The notes under the pieces: model-generated
The model's input: only the letters and a program-made list of their open reading frames with translations
Database searches by the model: none
What the model was told of the DNA's origin: nothing
Made by a program: the position numbers and the translations under genes
Assembly (NCBI RefSeq): GCF_001832885.1
Contig: NZ_MKIQ01000003.1
Location: forward strand, 1 to 64,000
From: Floricoccus penangensis
GTDB taxonomy: Bacteria; Bacillota; Bacilli; Lactobacillales; Streptococcaceae
Reading direction: 5' to 3'
DNA length: 64,000 nucleotides
In this document: positions 8,371-17,419 of the stretch, in pieces
Position numbering within the stretch: the stretch's first letter is position 1
How the letters are laid out: every line of letters starts with the position of its first letter

Positions 8371-11055
8371 TTACTTGTGTTGACGTACTTTTTCATCTAG
8401 TACAGTATTTAAGATTCCACCATCGTGATAGAATTTAATCTCTGTTTCAGAATCAAATCTTGATAGAGTATCAAATTCGATTGTTGTTCCATCTTCTCTT
8501 CTAGCAATAACTTTAACAATTTGCTTCGGTGTTGGATTATCACCAAGAAGAATTTCGAAATTTTCTTTTCCAGTTAAACCAAGGCTATCAGCAGTTTGAC
8601 CATTAATATATTCAAGTGGTACAACTCCCATCATAACAAGGTTTGAACGATGAATTCTTTCATAAGATTCAACAATTACTGCCTTAACTCCAAGAAGTTT
8701 AACACCTTTGGCCGCCCAGTCACGCGATGATCCCATACCGTAGTCTTTGCCTGCTAAAATTACAAGTTCTTGCTTATCAGCCAAATACTTTTCACTGGCA
8801 TTAAAGATTGGAATTATTTCTTCTGTTGGAAAATAATCCGTCCAACTTCCTTCCTTGCCATCAGCTAAATCGTTATGAAGTCTTGTATTTGCTAGTGTTC
8901 CTCTTGTCATTACATGATGATTTCCACGACGTGAACCATAAGAGTTGAAATCTTTAGGAGCAACTCCATGTTCCTTCAAGTATTCACCCGCTGCTGATTT
9001 AATGGCAATAGATCCTGCTGGTGAAATATGGTCAGTTGTGACAGAATCCCCTAGTTTAGCTAAAGCTAGTAGACTTTCAAGTTTTGGTAATTCAACAATT
9101 CCTTTTACTTGATCATCAAAATATGGTGGATTAGCTATATAAGTTGACTCTGGATTCCAAGGAAATGTTGGTGAATCAACAACTTCTAGATTATTCCATT
9201 CTTCTGTTCCTGAGAAAATATTCTCATATGATTTACGGTAATTTTCAGATGTGACAAATTTACTTACATAATCATTGATTTCATCACTTGTTGGCCAAAT
9301 ATCTTTTAGGTAGATATCTTTTCCATCACTAGATTTACCGATGACGTCCGTTTGAAGATTCATTCTCAAATTACCAGCAAGTGCATAAGCAATTACTAAA
9401 ATTGGAGAGGCAAGATAATTTGCTTTAATCAAAGGATGGACACGACTTTCAAAGTTTCTATTTCCACTCAAGACTGCCCCAGATACCAAATCGTTATCAA
9501 TGATAGCTTGTTCTATTGTAGCATCAAGTGGACCAGAATTTCCGATACATGTTGTACATCCGTAAGCAATTATGTTAAAGCCAAGTTTATCAAGATAAGG
9601 TGAAAGTCCAGCTTCTTCAAGATATCTTGTTACTGCCTGAGAACCTGGCGCAAACGATGTCTTAACTTTTGGATCTATTGTTAGACCGAGTTCTACCGCT
9701 TTTTTAGCTAGAAGACCTGCGCCAATCAATACTGATGGGTTTGAAGTATTTGTACAGCTTGTTATTGCTGCAATTAAAACATCCCCTGTCTTTAGCTCAT
9801 CTTTTTGTCCGTCAAGTTCAATTGGAATCACTTTGTCAAATTCAGTTTCCGTTAACCCAAAACCATGATTACCTAGAGGAGCTGTAATTGTTTTTTTAAA
9901 TTCTGACGATAGATGAGATAACTCTACCATATCTTGTGGACGCTTGGGACCAGCAAGGTTGGTAGTGATTTTCGCTAGATCTATCTCAATTACTTCAGTA
10001 TATTCGATATTGCTTTCTTCATCAGCATTATAGAATAGATGATTTTCATGCATGTAGTCTTCAATGTTAGCGATGTCATCTTCTTTTCGACCAGTTAAAT
10101 GAAGATAATTAATTGTCTCAGCATCTACTGGGAAGAAGCCACATGTTGAACCGTATTCAGGAGCCATATTTGAAATAGTTGCTCTATCAGGAAGAGGTAA
10201 AGTTTCATAACCTGGACCAAAATACTCGATGAATTTTCCTACAACATTTCTTTCACGCAATACTTGAGTTACTTTTAGCGCCAAATCCGTAGCAACAATT
10301 CCTGATGGAAGTTGATTTATAAAACGCACTCCAATAACTTGTGGGATTGAAAATACTGAAGGTTCGCCCAACATACAAGCTTCTGCTTCAATACCCCCAA
10401 CTCCCCAACCAAGAACTCCTAGACCGTTAATCATGGTTGTATGAGAATCTGTTCCAAAAACACTATCTGGAAAATAAGTATTCTCTTTCTCATTGTATTG
10501 AACAACCGGTGACAAATATTCAATATTAATTTGGTGAATAATACCTGTATCTGGTGGAATTGCTCTAAAATTAGTAAATGATTTTTGAGCCCATTTTAGA
10601 AGCTCATATCTTTCAGAATTTCTTTCAAATTCTTTTTTAATATTATAAGCCATTGCAGCTGGATTTCCGGCTTGGTCCACTTGAACTGAATGGTCAATTA
10701 CTAAATCAACAGGAATTTCTGGGTTAATGTCTTCAGGGTTTAAACCCAATTCCTTGGCTGCATCACGCATTGAAGCGATATCTACAACACAAGGTACTCC
10801 CGTATAGTCCTGTAATAAGATTCTTGCAGGATAAAATGCAATATCGTCTCCAGCATTATCTTTCCAGTTAAAAATCTTATTTGCATTTTTCTCAAGCTCT
10901 TCATCTGATGAAGCTTTACGAAGAATATTTTCAAGTAAGATTCTAATACTATATGGTAAAGTCGATAAATCTTTCCCATAAGATTGAGCAAATTCTTTTA
11001 AATTGTAGAATTTACCTTCATTTTTTAATGTTGATATAAAATTTTCTTTTTTCAA
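8371..11055 (-). CDS. acnA: Aconitate hydratase
   Basis: The enzyme interconverts citrate and isocitrate via cis-aconitate, using a [4Fe-4S] cluster in the cytoplasm. The 894 residues fit the AcnA family. The cluster cysteines are visible as 'AAITSCTNTSNPS' and 'YGCTTCIGNSGPL', and the C-terminal swivel domain has 'GKDYGMGSSRDWAAKG'. The start is TTG at 11055, because AGGAGG lies 9 bp upstream and no in-frame ATG is better placed. It begins about 50 bp after transporter copy 2 with no terminator between, so citM2-acnA is probably one transcript. No citrate synthase or isocitrate dehydrogenase gene lies in the window. Confidence 0.96.
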   Translation of the reverse strand: MKKENFISTLKNEGKFYNLKEFAQSYGKDLSTLPYSIRILLENILRKASSDEELEKNANKIFNWKDNAGDDIAFYPARILLQDYTGVPCVVDIASMRDAAKELGLNPEDINPEIPVDLVIDHSVQVDQAGNPAAMAYNIKKEFERNSERYELLKWAQKSFTNFRAIPPDTGIIHQINIEYLSPVVQYNEKENTYFPDSVFGTDSHTTMINGLGVLGWGVGGIEAEACMLGEPSVFSIPQVIGVRFINQLPSGIVATDLALKVTQVLRERNVVGKFIEYFGPGYETLPLPDRATISNMAPEYGSTCGFFPVDAETINYLHLTGRKEDDIANIEDYMHENHLFYNADEESNIEYTEVIEIDLAKITTNLAGPKRPQDMVELSHLSSEFKKTITAPLGNHGFGLTETEFDKVIPIELDGQKDELKTGDVLIAAITSCTNTSNPSVLIGAGLLAKKAVELGLTIDPKVKTSFAPGSQAVTRYLEEAGLSPYLDKLGFNIIAYGCTTCIGNSGPLDATIEQAIIDNDLVSGAVLSGNRNFESRVHPLIKANYLASPILVIAYALAGNLRMNLQTDVIGKSSDGKDIYLKDIWPTSDEINDYVSKFVTSENYRKSYENIFSGTEEWNNLEVVDSPTFPWNPESTYIANPPYFDDQVKGIVELPKLESLLALAKLGDSVTTDHISPAGSIAIKSAAGEYLKEHGVAPKDFNSYGSRRGNHHVMTRGTLANTRLHNDLADGKEGSWTDYFPTEEIIPIFNASEKYLADKQELVILAGKDYGMGSSRDWAAKGVKLLGVKAVIVESYERIHRSNLVMMGVVPLEYINGQTADSLGLTGKENFEILLGDNPTPKQIVKVIARREDGTTIEFDTLSRFDSETEIKFYHDGGILNTVLDEKVRQHK

Positions 11056-11106
11056 GATGGTAAGCCTCCTAGCTTCTTCTCTTCTGTACTATTAACTAAC
11101 TAATAA

Positions 11107-12423
11107 TTAAACTTTAAATGGCATTAAACCAAATAAGATTGCTACTACCAAATAAACGATGAATAATCCGATTGCCCATAATGCACTCTTCTTTTGCCAT
11201 TGTCCCATGTCTACATCTGTTAAGCGAAGTAATACATAGATAAATGGTACTAATGGACTCAATAAGTGGAAGGCTTGACCAATTAATGAAGCAAATCCTA
11301 ATTGTAATGGTGTGAATCCATAGTTTACTCCCGCTTCTGCTAGTACTGGTAGTACTCCATAGTAGAAGGCATCGTTTGATAGGAAGAATGTTCCTGGTGC
11401 TGATAGGAAAGCAACAACCAAGCCCCAATATGAGCCCCATGATGCTGGAATTACTGATGATAGACTTGTCGCAATCGCTTTGTCCATTCCTGTTCCAGCA
11501 AGGATTCCCATGAAGATTCCTGCTGCTATTACTACCATAGCTACTTGTCCGCCATCTGGTAAGTTAGCTTCAATCCGAGCACGTTGATCTGATAGTTTTG
11601 GATAGTTAATCATTAATCCAAGTGCTGTTGCTACGATAAAGATAATTGCTGATGGAACAATTCCCCAGATTAATAATACGATTACTGCCGCTGTTAAGAC
11701 AAAATTAATAAATAGTTTCTTAGGTTGGCGGATTGCTAATAACTCTGGATCTGAGATTGTTGTCATTTCTTGGATTTGTTCGTCCGTGAAATGAGTTACT
11801 CCTAAACGTTTGCGTTCACTACGACCCATAATGTAAGCTACACCAATCATGTAGATTGTACCAAAGATAATAATTGGAACTAAGCCACGAAGGACTTCTG
11901 ATTCATTTAGATTCAATACAGTAATTACACGAGCTGTTGGTCCTCCCCATGGTAATAGATTTAAGACTGAGTGAGAAAGAATTGTAAGAACTGCTAAATC
12001 TAGCATTTTCATATGAAGTTTCTTATAGATTGGAACGAAGGCTGAACATACGATGATCATTGTTGTTGTTCCATCTCCATTAAGAGATACACCTGCTGAT
12101 AAGAATACTGTCGCAAGCATTACTTTTAATGGATCACCTTTAGCGTATTTAATCATTGCGTTAGACAATGGATCAAACAAGCCTGCATCAATCATTAGTG
12201 TAAAGAATAATACCGCGAATAAAAGCATGATTGCTGTAGGACCTGTTTTCTTTAGTCCTTCAAACGCTGCCTTACCTAAGTCAATGTTCCATAATCCCAT
12301 TAATTGACCTACTATACCAAATAATAATGGTACGGATGCAAGTGCAACAAATGGACTTAACTTTTTAGTCATGATCAGAATCATGAACACAACGATAAGG
12401 GCATAAGCCATAAATGTTACCAT
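11107..12423 (-). CDS. CitMHS-family citrate:H+ symporter, copy 2
   Basis: The 438-residue protein is nearly identical to the 6819-8135 gene, with mostly silent nucleotide differences between them. It shares the start context (AAGGAGGATTTATTT then ATG) but has different upstream DNA. It faces a divergent GntR-family regulator across a gap carrying a TATGT/ACATA dyad and a cre-like box, and is followed by acnA in the same direction. The layout suggests a substrate-induced, catabolite-controlled uptake operon, as seen for other lactic acid bacterial citrate genes. Recent duplication or gene conversion would explain the near identity. Confidence 0.88.
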   Translation of the reverse strand: MVTFMAYALIVVFMILIMTKKLSPFVALASVPLLFGIVGQLMGLWNIDLGKAAFEGLKKTGPTAIMLLFAVLFFTLMIDAGLFDPLSNAMIKYAKGDPLKVMLATVFLSAGVSLNGDGTTTMIIVCSAFVPIYKKLHMKMLDLAVLTILSHSVLNLLPWGGPTARVITVLNLNESEVLRGLVPIIIFGTIYMIGVAYIMGRSERKRLGVTHFTDEQIQEMTTISDPELLAIRQPKKLFINFVLTAAVIVLLIWGIVPSAIIFIVATALGLMINYPKLSDQRARIEANLPDGGQVAMVVIAAGIFMGILAGTGMDKAIATSLSSVIPASWGSYWGLVVAFLSAPGTFFLSNDAFYYGVLPVLAEAGVNYGFTPLQLGFASLIGQAFHLLSPLVPFIYVLLRLTDVDMGQWQKKSALWAIGLFIVYLVVAILFGLMPFKV

Positions 12424-12442
12424 AAATAAATCCTCCTTCTTT

Positions 12443-12462
12443 TATGTTAAATATAGCACATA
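12443..12462. promoter_or_regulatory. Candidate operator / extended -10 of transporter copy 2
   Basis: TATGT and ACATA form a dyad with 10 bp between them. On the minus strand the centre reads TGCTATATT, an extended -10. The match in layout to 8152-8172 suggests one regulator acts at both promoters, most simply the adjacent GntR protein. Confidence 0.5.
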
Positions 12463-12468
12463 TACCAA

Positions 12469-12483
12469 TTGAAAGCGCTTCTT
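12469..12483. promoter_or_regulatory. cre-like CcpA box
   Basis: TTGAAAGCGCTTCTT matches the cre consensus WTGNAANCGNWNNCW with one mismatch. It lies upstream of the citM2 -10 and between the divergent genes, so carbon catabolite repression of either gene is plausible. Confidence 0.5.
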
Positions 12484-12617
12484 TTTTTGTTTTTGAGTTG
12501 TACTCCTTGTTTTTCTGTTGTTTTTTTATAAACAAGATGAATGCGTTTTTTAATTGTGATAAAATAGTAATAGCTTCTATGGCTCAAATGTTTAATTTTA
12601 AAAAGGGGGAAATTAAA

Positions 12618-13424
12618 TTGAGTGATTTTAATTACAAAAATGAATTAGTAAATAAGATAAATTTCAAACAGCATAAGCCATTATCTGATATCGTTTATGA
12701 TGCTCTTAAGGGTGCGATTTTAGATGGAACAATCCCCTTAGGAGAGAGAATTAACGAAAACTATTTAGCAGAGCTCCTTTCAATTTCAAGAACCCCAATT
12801 AGAAAAGCTGTAAAAAAATTAACCGAAGAAGGTTTGACAGAATCAATTCCACAATATGGTACTGTAATCAAATACGTATCAACAGATAAGATTGACGAAA
12901 TTTATAAGATCAGATTAGCTTTAGAGTTGATACTGCACCAAGAGGTCTTAAAAAATATAAATGAAATTGAATTGGAACAATTGAAAAGCTACTCTAAAGA
13001 CATGGTTAAGTATGAAGAAAAAGATGACCTAATTCATCTTGGAGAAGTCTTGAATGAATTTAATGATAAGATTTCTGAAATTGCTAAAATGAGTACTTTA
13101 AACATACTTTTAGATGAGTTAAATACTTATTTTAAAAACTTTCGTAACTTTTCTTTTGCCTCAAAAGAAAGACGAAATTTGGCAACTAAAGAACATGCAA
13201 TGATTATCAGAGCTATTGAAGCTAAAGATATTAGTGTTTTAAACAAAGTTGTAAGTAAACATATACAAAATGCACATAGTGCTGCCTTGAATACTTTTGT
13301 AAGAAATGAAAATTCTTACATAAAAAATAATATTGAAAAAAACAATGTAAAAATTTCATGCGATAATCTAAAATGTCCTATTCATAACCATAATAAAAAA
13401 GGTAATTCATCCATAAATGGATAA
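12618..13424 (+). CDS. GntR-family regulator (FadR/FCD type), CitO-like
   Basis: I place the start at TTG 12618, 7-8 bp after AAGGGGG; longer readings have no ribosome binding site and would run through the promoter. The protein has 268 aa. Its winged helix-turn-helix 'LSDIVYDALKGAILDGTIPLGERI...LSISRTPIRKAVKKLTEEGL' is typical GntR, followed by an all-helical FCD ligand domain. The position, divergent from a citrate transporter-aconitase unit, parallels CitO/CitI-type citrate regulators. The citrate ligand is inferred from context. The His- and Cys-containing tail (CDNLKCPIHNHNKK) is unusual. Confidence 0.82.
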   Translation: MSDFNYKNELVNKINFKQHKPLSDIVYDALKGAILDGTIPLGERINENYLAELLSISRTPIRKAVKKLTEEGLTESIPQYGTVIKYVSTDKIDEIYKIRLALELILHQEVLKNINEIELEQLKSYSKDMVKYEEKDDLIHLGEVLNEFNDKISEIAKMSTLNILLDELNTYFKNFRNFSFASKERRNLATKEHAMIIRAIEAKDISVLNKVVSKHIQNAHSAALNTFVRNENSYIKNNIEKNNVKISCDNLKCPIHNHNKKGNSSING

Positions 13425-13437
13425 ATTACCTTTTTTA
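13393..13437. terminator. Bidirectional terminator
   Basis: AAAAAAGGTAATT pairs with AATTACCTTTTTT, with further pairing ATCCA/TGGAT inside. The stop codon of the GntR gene lies within the hairpin; it also serves the convergent hydrolase gene. Confidence 0.85.
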
Positions 13438-13449
13438 TTATAAATTTGA

Positions 13450-14253
13450 TTATTCTCTAACTAAAGATTCAGCATATTTAACAACTTTTTTGTTAAATAA
13501 AAGCTCAACATGTCCCGCTTCACTTTTATTACCTTTAAATTCTTTATAATGGATATTGTTTCTTGGATATAACTGCTCCGACTCCTTTATAGTTGCTAGA
13601 GTTACGATTGTATCATTATTTTCGCCGTTTACATTTCCATAAATATTATACAGCTGGACGTTTCTAGGTATTCCATTGGTATTTTTTTTCCAGGCTTTAA
13701 GATAGTCACTTTCTTTTGTATCATCTGCATTAGCATATGAGACATTATTATAAGGTGCAGCAATAGCAACAATCTTATTAATATTGAAGTATTTAACTGG
13801 CTTAACTTGAGTGAAATAACTTGTCAGTGCAACAGTTCCATTACTATGTCCAATAAAATTCACATTAGAAATATTATATTTATTTTCCAGATATTCAAAA
13901 GCTGATTGTAAATAGCTTGATTGTCGAACCATAGAATCAATATCCTCACCAGCATCCGAAAAGGCAATTACAATATTTTTTATATCAGATGGTTTTAATT
14001 TAACTTTTTGTAACTCAGTAACATTATTTTTTTCATCAATATTAATTTTGAGTATATCTTCTTGTTTTATTTTTGCAATTTCAAAATAACCGTCAAGACT
14101 ACCCACTGTACCAGAAGTTCCAGGGACATAAATAGTTGGAATTTCTTTTTTGAGAGATGATTTTGATGACATTTTTATACCGTAAACTAAAACTCCAACT
14201 ATTAGTACTATGATGATGATACTTAAACTATTTTTTTTATCAATTTTTTTCAT
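13450..14253 (-). CDS. Membrane-anchored alpha/beta hydrolase (DUF915-like)
   Basis: The start at 14253 (MKKIDKKNS) has AGAGGAATAAT directly upstream; the ATG 12 codons earlier does not. An N-terminal transmembrane anchor (residues 10-28) is followed by a hydrolase fold: 'PTIYVPGTSGT' for the oxyanion region and the nucleophile elbow 'FIGHSNGTVA'. The C-terminal His is probably in 'GHVELL'. It resembles cell-surface DUF915 hydrolases of lactic acid bacteria, whose substrates are unknown. Confidence 0.75.
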   Translation of the reverse strand: MKKIDKKNSLSIIIIVLIVGVLVYGIKMSSKSSLKKEIPTIYVPGTSGTVGSLDGYFEIAKIKQEDILKINIDEKNNVTELQKVKLKPSDIKNIVIAFSDAGEDIDSMVRQSSYLQSAFEYLENKYNISNVNFIGHSNGTVALTSYFTQVKPVKYFNINKIVAIAAPYNNVSYANADDTKESDYLKAWKKNTNGIPRNVQLYNIYGNVNGENNDTIVTLATIKESEQLYPRNNIHYKEFKGNKSEAGHVELLFNKKVVKYAESLVRE

Positions 14254-14341
14254 ATTATTCCTCTTATTCCTCAAAAAATAATATAACACATTTCTAAAAA
14301 TAATACAGTATTAGACATCGAGATATTTTTATGTTATTCTG

Positions 14342-14561
14342 TATAATTGAGGTATACGACTTATGAGAATGAAAACATATTTAAAATTTATTAGAAAAGC
14401 AGCTCTTGACATAAGATAATGGTGAAGCATTGTTAAGAGCCTTATATAAAAGCTTCATCAGAAATTGGTGTTTTTTCTTGTACCCAATTTTTGATGAAAC
14501 ATGAAGCTACGAAGACAATGAATTCGTAGCTTTTTATATGCATTAAAGAAAGGAAAATAAA
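14342..14561 (+). promoter_or_regulatory. Attenuator leader of the ABC-F gene
   Basis: A TATAAT -10 lies at 14342-14347. Downstream are a hairpin (GCTCTT 14402 / AAGAGC 14435), a second hairpin (TTCATCA 14454 / TGATGAA 14492, with AATTGG / CCAATT inside) and an intrinsic terminator (AGCTACGAA 14505 / TTCGTAGCT 14523, then T5). AGCTTCAT at 14451 can also pair with ATGAAGCT at 14501. That pairing consumes the 5' arm of the terminator, so the two structures exclude each other. A 17-19 codon reading frame (MRMKTYLKFIRKAALDIR) at 14363-14419 could be a leader peptide, but its GAGG site would lie upstream of the predicted transcript start. Confidence 0.65.
14505..14536 (+). terminator. Conditional terminator before the ABC-F gene
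   Basis: A perfect 9-bp stem with T-run ends about 25 bp before the ABC-F start codon. It sits in the leader of the gene it precedes, which points to attenuation. Confidence 0.8.
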
Positions 14562-16085
14562 ATGTTAAAATTAACCAACATAAGCCAACAATTTGGTGAT
14601 AAAATATTATATCAAGATTTAAATTTACAAGTAAACAAAGGGGAACATGTAGGTCTTATTGGACAAAATGGTGCCGGAAAATCTACCTTAATAAAGATCA
14701 TTACCGGTGAAGTACTTCCAGATGATGGAAATGTATATTTTCCACCAAGCATGCAACTGGGCTACTTAGACCAGTATGTAGAAGTTGATGAAAACTTGAC
14801 AATCATGGAGTTTTTACAAACAGCTTTTCAAAAAGACTTAGATAAAGAAAAACAAATTAATCAACTATATATTGATTATGCTGAAAATATGGATGACAAA
14901 CTTTTAAATAAGGCTGGAGAACTTCAAAATCAATTAGACCAAGGCGATTTTTATCAAATGGATACGTTGATTCACGAAATGGCAACTGGTCTTGGAATTG
15001 ATGTTTTAGGACTTGATACAAGTCTCAAAAATCTAAGTGGTGGTCAAAGATCAAAGGTTATTCTAGCAAAACTTTTGCTTGAAAAGCCAGATACTCTTAT
15101 ACTTGACGAACCAACTAACCACCTCGACGATACTCATGTTGAATGGTTAACTGAATTTCTTAAAAATTTCGATGGTACTTTCCTCGTAATTTCACATGAT
15201 AGAAATTTCCTAAATGAAATAACCACTCACATTGCAGATATTGAGTTTGGCAAACTGACTAAATATACTGGTAATCTTGATAAATCACTTAAACAAAAAG
15301 AAGTAAACCGTGAATCATATATTAGAAATTACGAATCACAAAAGAAACATATCGAAAAAACCGAGGCCTATATTAGAAAATATAAGGCAGGATCTCGTTC
15401 TACAATGGCCAAAAGTCGTGAAAAGCAGCTTGATAAAATTGAACGTCTCACTCCTCCAGACCATACTGCAAAAGCAAACTTTAACTTCCCATATAGAGAG
15501 ATTGTAACTACTCTTGCACTCACCACCGATGAGCTATCAATAGGGTATGAAAAACCTCTTCTTGATCCAATCAATTTAACGATTCGTTACGGTGAAAAAG
15601 TTGCTATTAAGGGATTCAATGGTATTGGTAAATCTACACTTTTAAAGACACTTTTAGGTGTTATACCTAGTCTTTCTGGTGAATTTGCCTTTCCAGCAAA
15701 AACTTCAATTAGCTACTTTTCTCAGGATTTAGATTGGGACTCTCCAATGCAAAGTCCTCTACAATATTTAAGTAATTTATATCCAAAAGCTACTATCAAG
15801 GATTTAAGAGGGGAATTATCACGTGCAGGTCTTGTCAATGAATTAGCCCAGGAACCACTTAAACGACTTAGTGGTGGCGAACAAACTAAGGTAAAACTTG
15901 CCCAAATGACAATGGATGAATCTAACTTTTTAATGTTAGATGAACCAACCAATCACATTGACCATGAAACTAAAGAAAGTTTAAAAGAAGCAATCGAAAA
16001 ATTTCCAGGAACCGTAATTATCGTTTCCCATGAGCAAGATTTCTACGAAGATTTTGTAGATCGTATCATTGATATAGCTGAATAA
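14562..16085 (+). CDS. ABC-F family ATPase (ribosome-associated)
   Basis: The 507-residue protein has two ABC cassettes and no membrane segment, the ABC-F plan. Walker A motifs are 'GQNGAGKST' (about residue 38) and 'GFNGIGKST'. Signature motifs are 'LSGGQRSK' and 'LSGGEQTK', and both Walker B motifs read LDEPTNHLD or LDEPTNHID. The charged linker of about 80 residues between the cassettes is the part that reaches the ribosomal P site in characterised members. ABC-F proteins either aid translation or protect ribosomes from antibiotics; the attenuator leader favours an inducible protective role, which is inference. The start follows AGAAAGGAAAATAAA. Confidence 0.85.
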   Translation: MLKLTNISQQFGDKILYQDLNLQVNKGEHVGLIGQNGAGKSTLIKIITGEVLPDDGNVYFPPSMQLGYLDQYVEVDENLTIMEFLQTAFQKDLDKEKQINQLYIDYAENMDDKLLNKAGELQNQLDQGDFYQMDTLIHEMATGLGIDVLGLDTSLKNLSGGQRSKVILAKLLLEKPDTLILDEPTNHLDDTHVEWLTEFLKNFDGTFLVISHDRNFLNEITTHIADIEFGKLTKYTGNLDKSLKQKEVNRESYIRNYESQKKHIEKTEAYIRKYKAGSRSTMAKSREKQLDKIERLTPPDHTAKANFNFPYREIVTTLALTTDELSIGYEKPLLDPINLTIRYGEKVAIKGFNGIGKSTLLKTLLGVIPSLSGEFAFPAKTSISYFSQDLDWDSPMQSPLQYLSNLYPKATIKDLRGELSRAGLVNELAQEPLKRLSGGEQTKVKLAQMTMDESNFLMLDEPTNHIDHETKESLKEAIEKFPGTVIIVSHEQDFYEDFVDRIIDIAE

Positions 16086-16096
16086 TATATTGTTCC

Positions 16097-16137
16097 AAAA
16101 AAGTTCCCTAAAATCTCTTGATTTCAGGGAACTTTTT
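16097..16137. terminator. Bidirectional terminator between the ABC-F gene and purD
   Basis: AAAAAAGTTCCCTAAAATC pairs with GATTTCAGGGAACTTTTTT with one mismatch. T-runs on both strands serve the convergent genes. Confidence 0.88.
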
Positions 16138-17387
16138 TATTTTGCTTTATCTCCAATATCATTTCGATAAAACATATCTGGTAATGAAACTTCTTTTAGG
16201 GCAGAATAAATTTTATTTTGTGCATCTTCAAGTGAATTTCCTGAAGCTTCTACAAGGAATATTCTTCCACCACTTGATACTAATTTATCATCTTCTCTTG
16301 CGACCCCTGCATAATATACTTGGATATCTGGATTATCAAATTTTGGAATTTCCATCCTTTTTTTATAATCATTTGGGTAGCCATCTGCTGCCACGACGAC
16401 ACCAAGTGTTATGTCATCATTCCATTCTATTTGGGGAACCCTATCATTTAATAGGTCATCAATAATTTGAGCAAGTGATGAATCAAGTCTTGGTAAAACA
16501 ACTTGTGTTTCAGGATCTCCAAATCGAGCATTGAATTCAATAACTTTTGGTCCATCAGTAGTTGCAATCAAGCCAGCATACAAAATTCCTGTAAATTCTT
16601 TACCATCTAGTAGCATTCCATTTGCTGCAGGTTTTAATACCGTTTCAACTGCGGTATCAACCATTGATTGAGGAATTTGAGGTACTGGAGAATATGCTCC
16701 CATACCACCAGTATTCGGTCCCTTATCACCATCAAATGCTCGTTTGTGGTCTTGTGAAATTACCATTGGATACACATCTGCACCTTTAACAAAGGCAAGA
16801 AGTGAAAACTCTTCACCAGCCAGAAATTCTTCGATAACAACTTTAGCACCAGACTGTCCAAATTTGTTACTTTCAAGCATATCTTCGACTGCTTCAATAG
16901 CTTGGTCTTCTGTTTCAGCTACTACTACACCTTTACCAGCAGCCAACCCATCTGCCTTAATAACTATAGGAGCGCCTTGAGATTTGATATAATCTTTGGC
17001 TTCATTAAGGTCGGTAAAGGTTTTATATGAACCAGTAGGTATATCGTATTTATCCATTAATTGTTTGGCAAAATCCTTTGAACCTTCAATTTGAGCTGCT
17101 GCTTTTCTAGGACCAAAAATTTTCAATCCTTCTTTTTCAAAATCATCTACAATACCATTCGCAAGTGGAATTTCAGGACCAACAAATGTCCAATCAATTT
17201 CGTTTCTTTGGACAAATTCAATTAATGAGGAATGGTCATCTTCAGCAATATCTAGAATCTTAATTCCATCTTCAACCATACCCGGATTACCCTTAGCACA
17301 GTATACTTCTTGAACTTTATCATCTTCAAGAAGTTTTTTTGCTATAGCATGTTCTCGACCACCACTACCAATAACAAGTAATTTCAC
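16137..17387 (-). CDS. purD: Phosphoribosylamine-glycine ligase
   Basis: PurD joins glycine to phosphoribosylamine with ATP, giving GAR (second step of IMP synthesis). The 416 residues begin 'KLLVIGSGGREHAIAKKL', the N-terminal GARS domain. A central ATP-grasp domain shows 'PIVIKADGLAAGKGVVVA' and 'EFNARFGDPETQ'. The start is GTG at 17387, 5 bp after GGAGA. It is separated from purH by 437 bp of hairpin repeats with no clear promoter, so it is probably the last gene of the purine operon, with expression modulated in that gap. Confidence 0.96.
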   Translation of the reverse strand: MKLLVIGSGGREHAIAKKLLEDDKVQEVYCAKGNPGMVEDGIKILDIAEDDHSSLIEFVQRNEIDWTFVGPEIPLANGIVDDFEKEGLKIFGPRKAAAQIEGSKDFAKQLMDKYDIPTGSYKTFTDLNEAKDYIKSQGAPIVIKADGLAAGKGVVVAETEDQAIEAVEDMLESNKFGQSGAKVVIEEFLAGEEFSLLAFVKGADVYPMVISQDHKRAFDGDKGPNTGGMGAYSPVPQIPQSMVDTAVETVLKPAANGMLLDGKEFTGILYAGLIATTDGPKVIEFNARFGDPETQVVLPRLDSSLAQIIDDLLNDRVPQIEWNDDITLGVVVAADGYPNDYKKRMEIPKFDNPDIQVYYAGVAREDDKLVSSGGRIFLVEASGNSLEDAQNKIYSALKEVSLPDMFYRNDIGDKAK

Positions 17388-17419
17388 TCATTCTCCATTC
17401 TATTTAATATTAATAAAAA

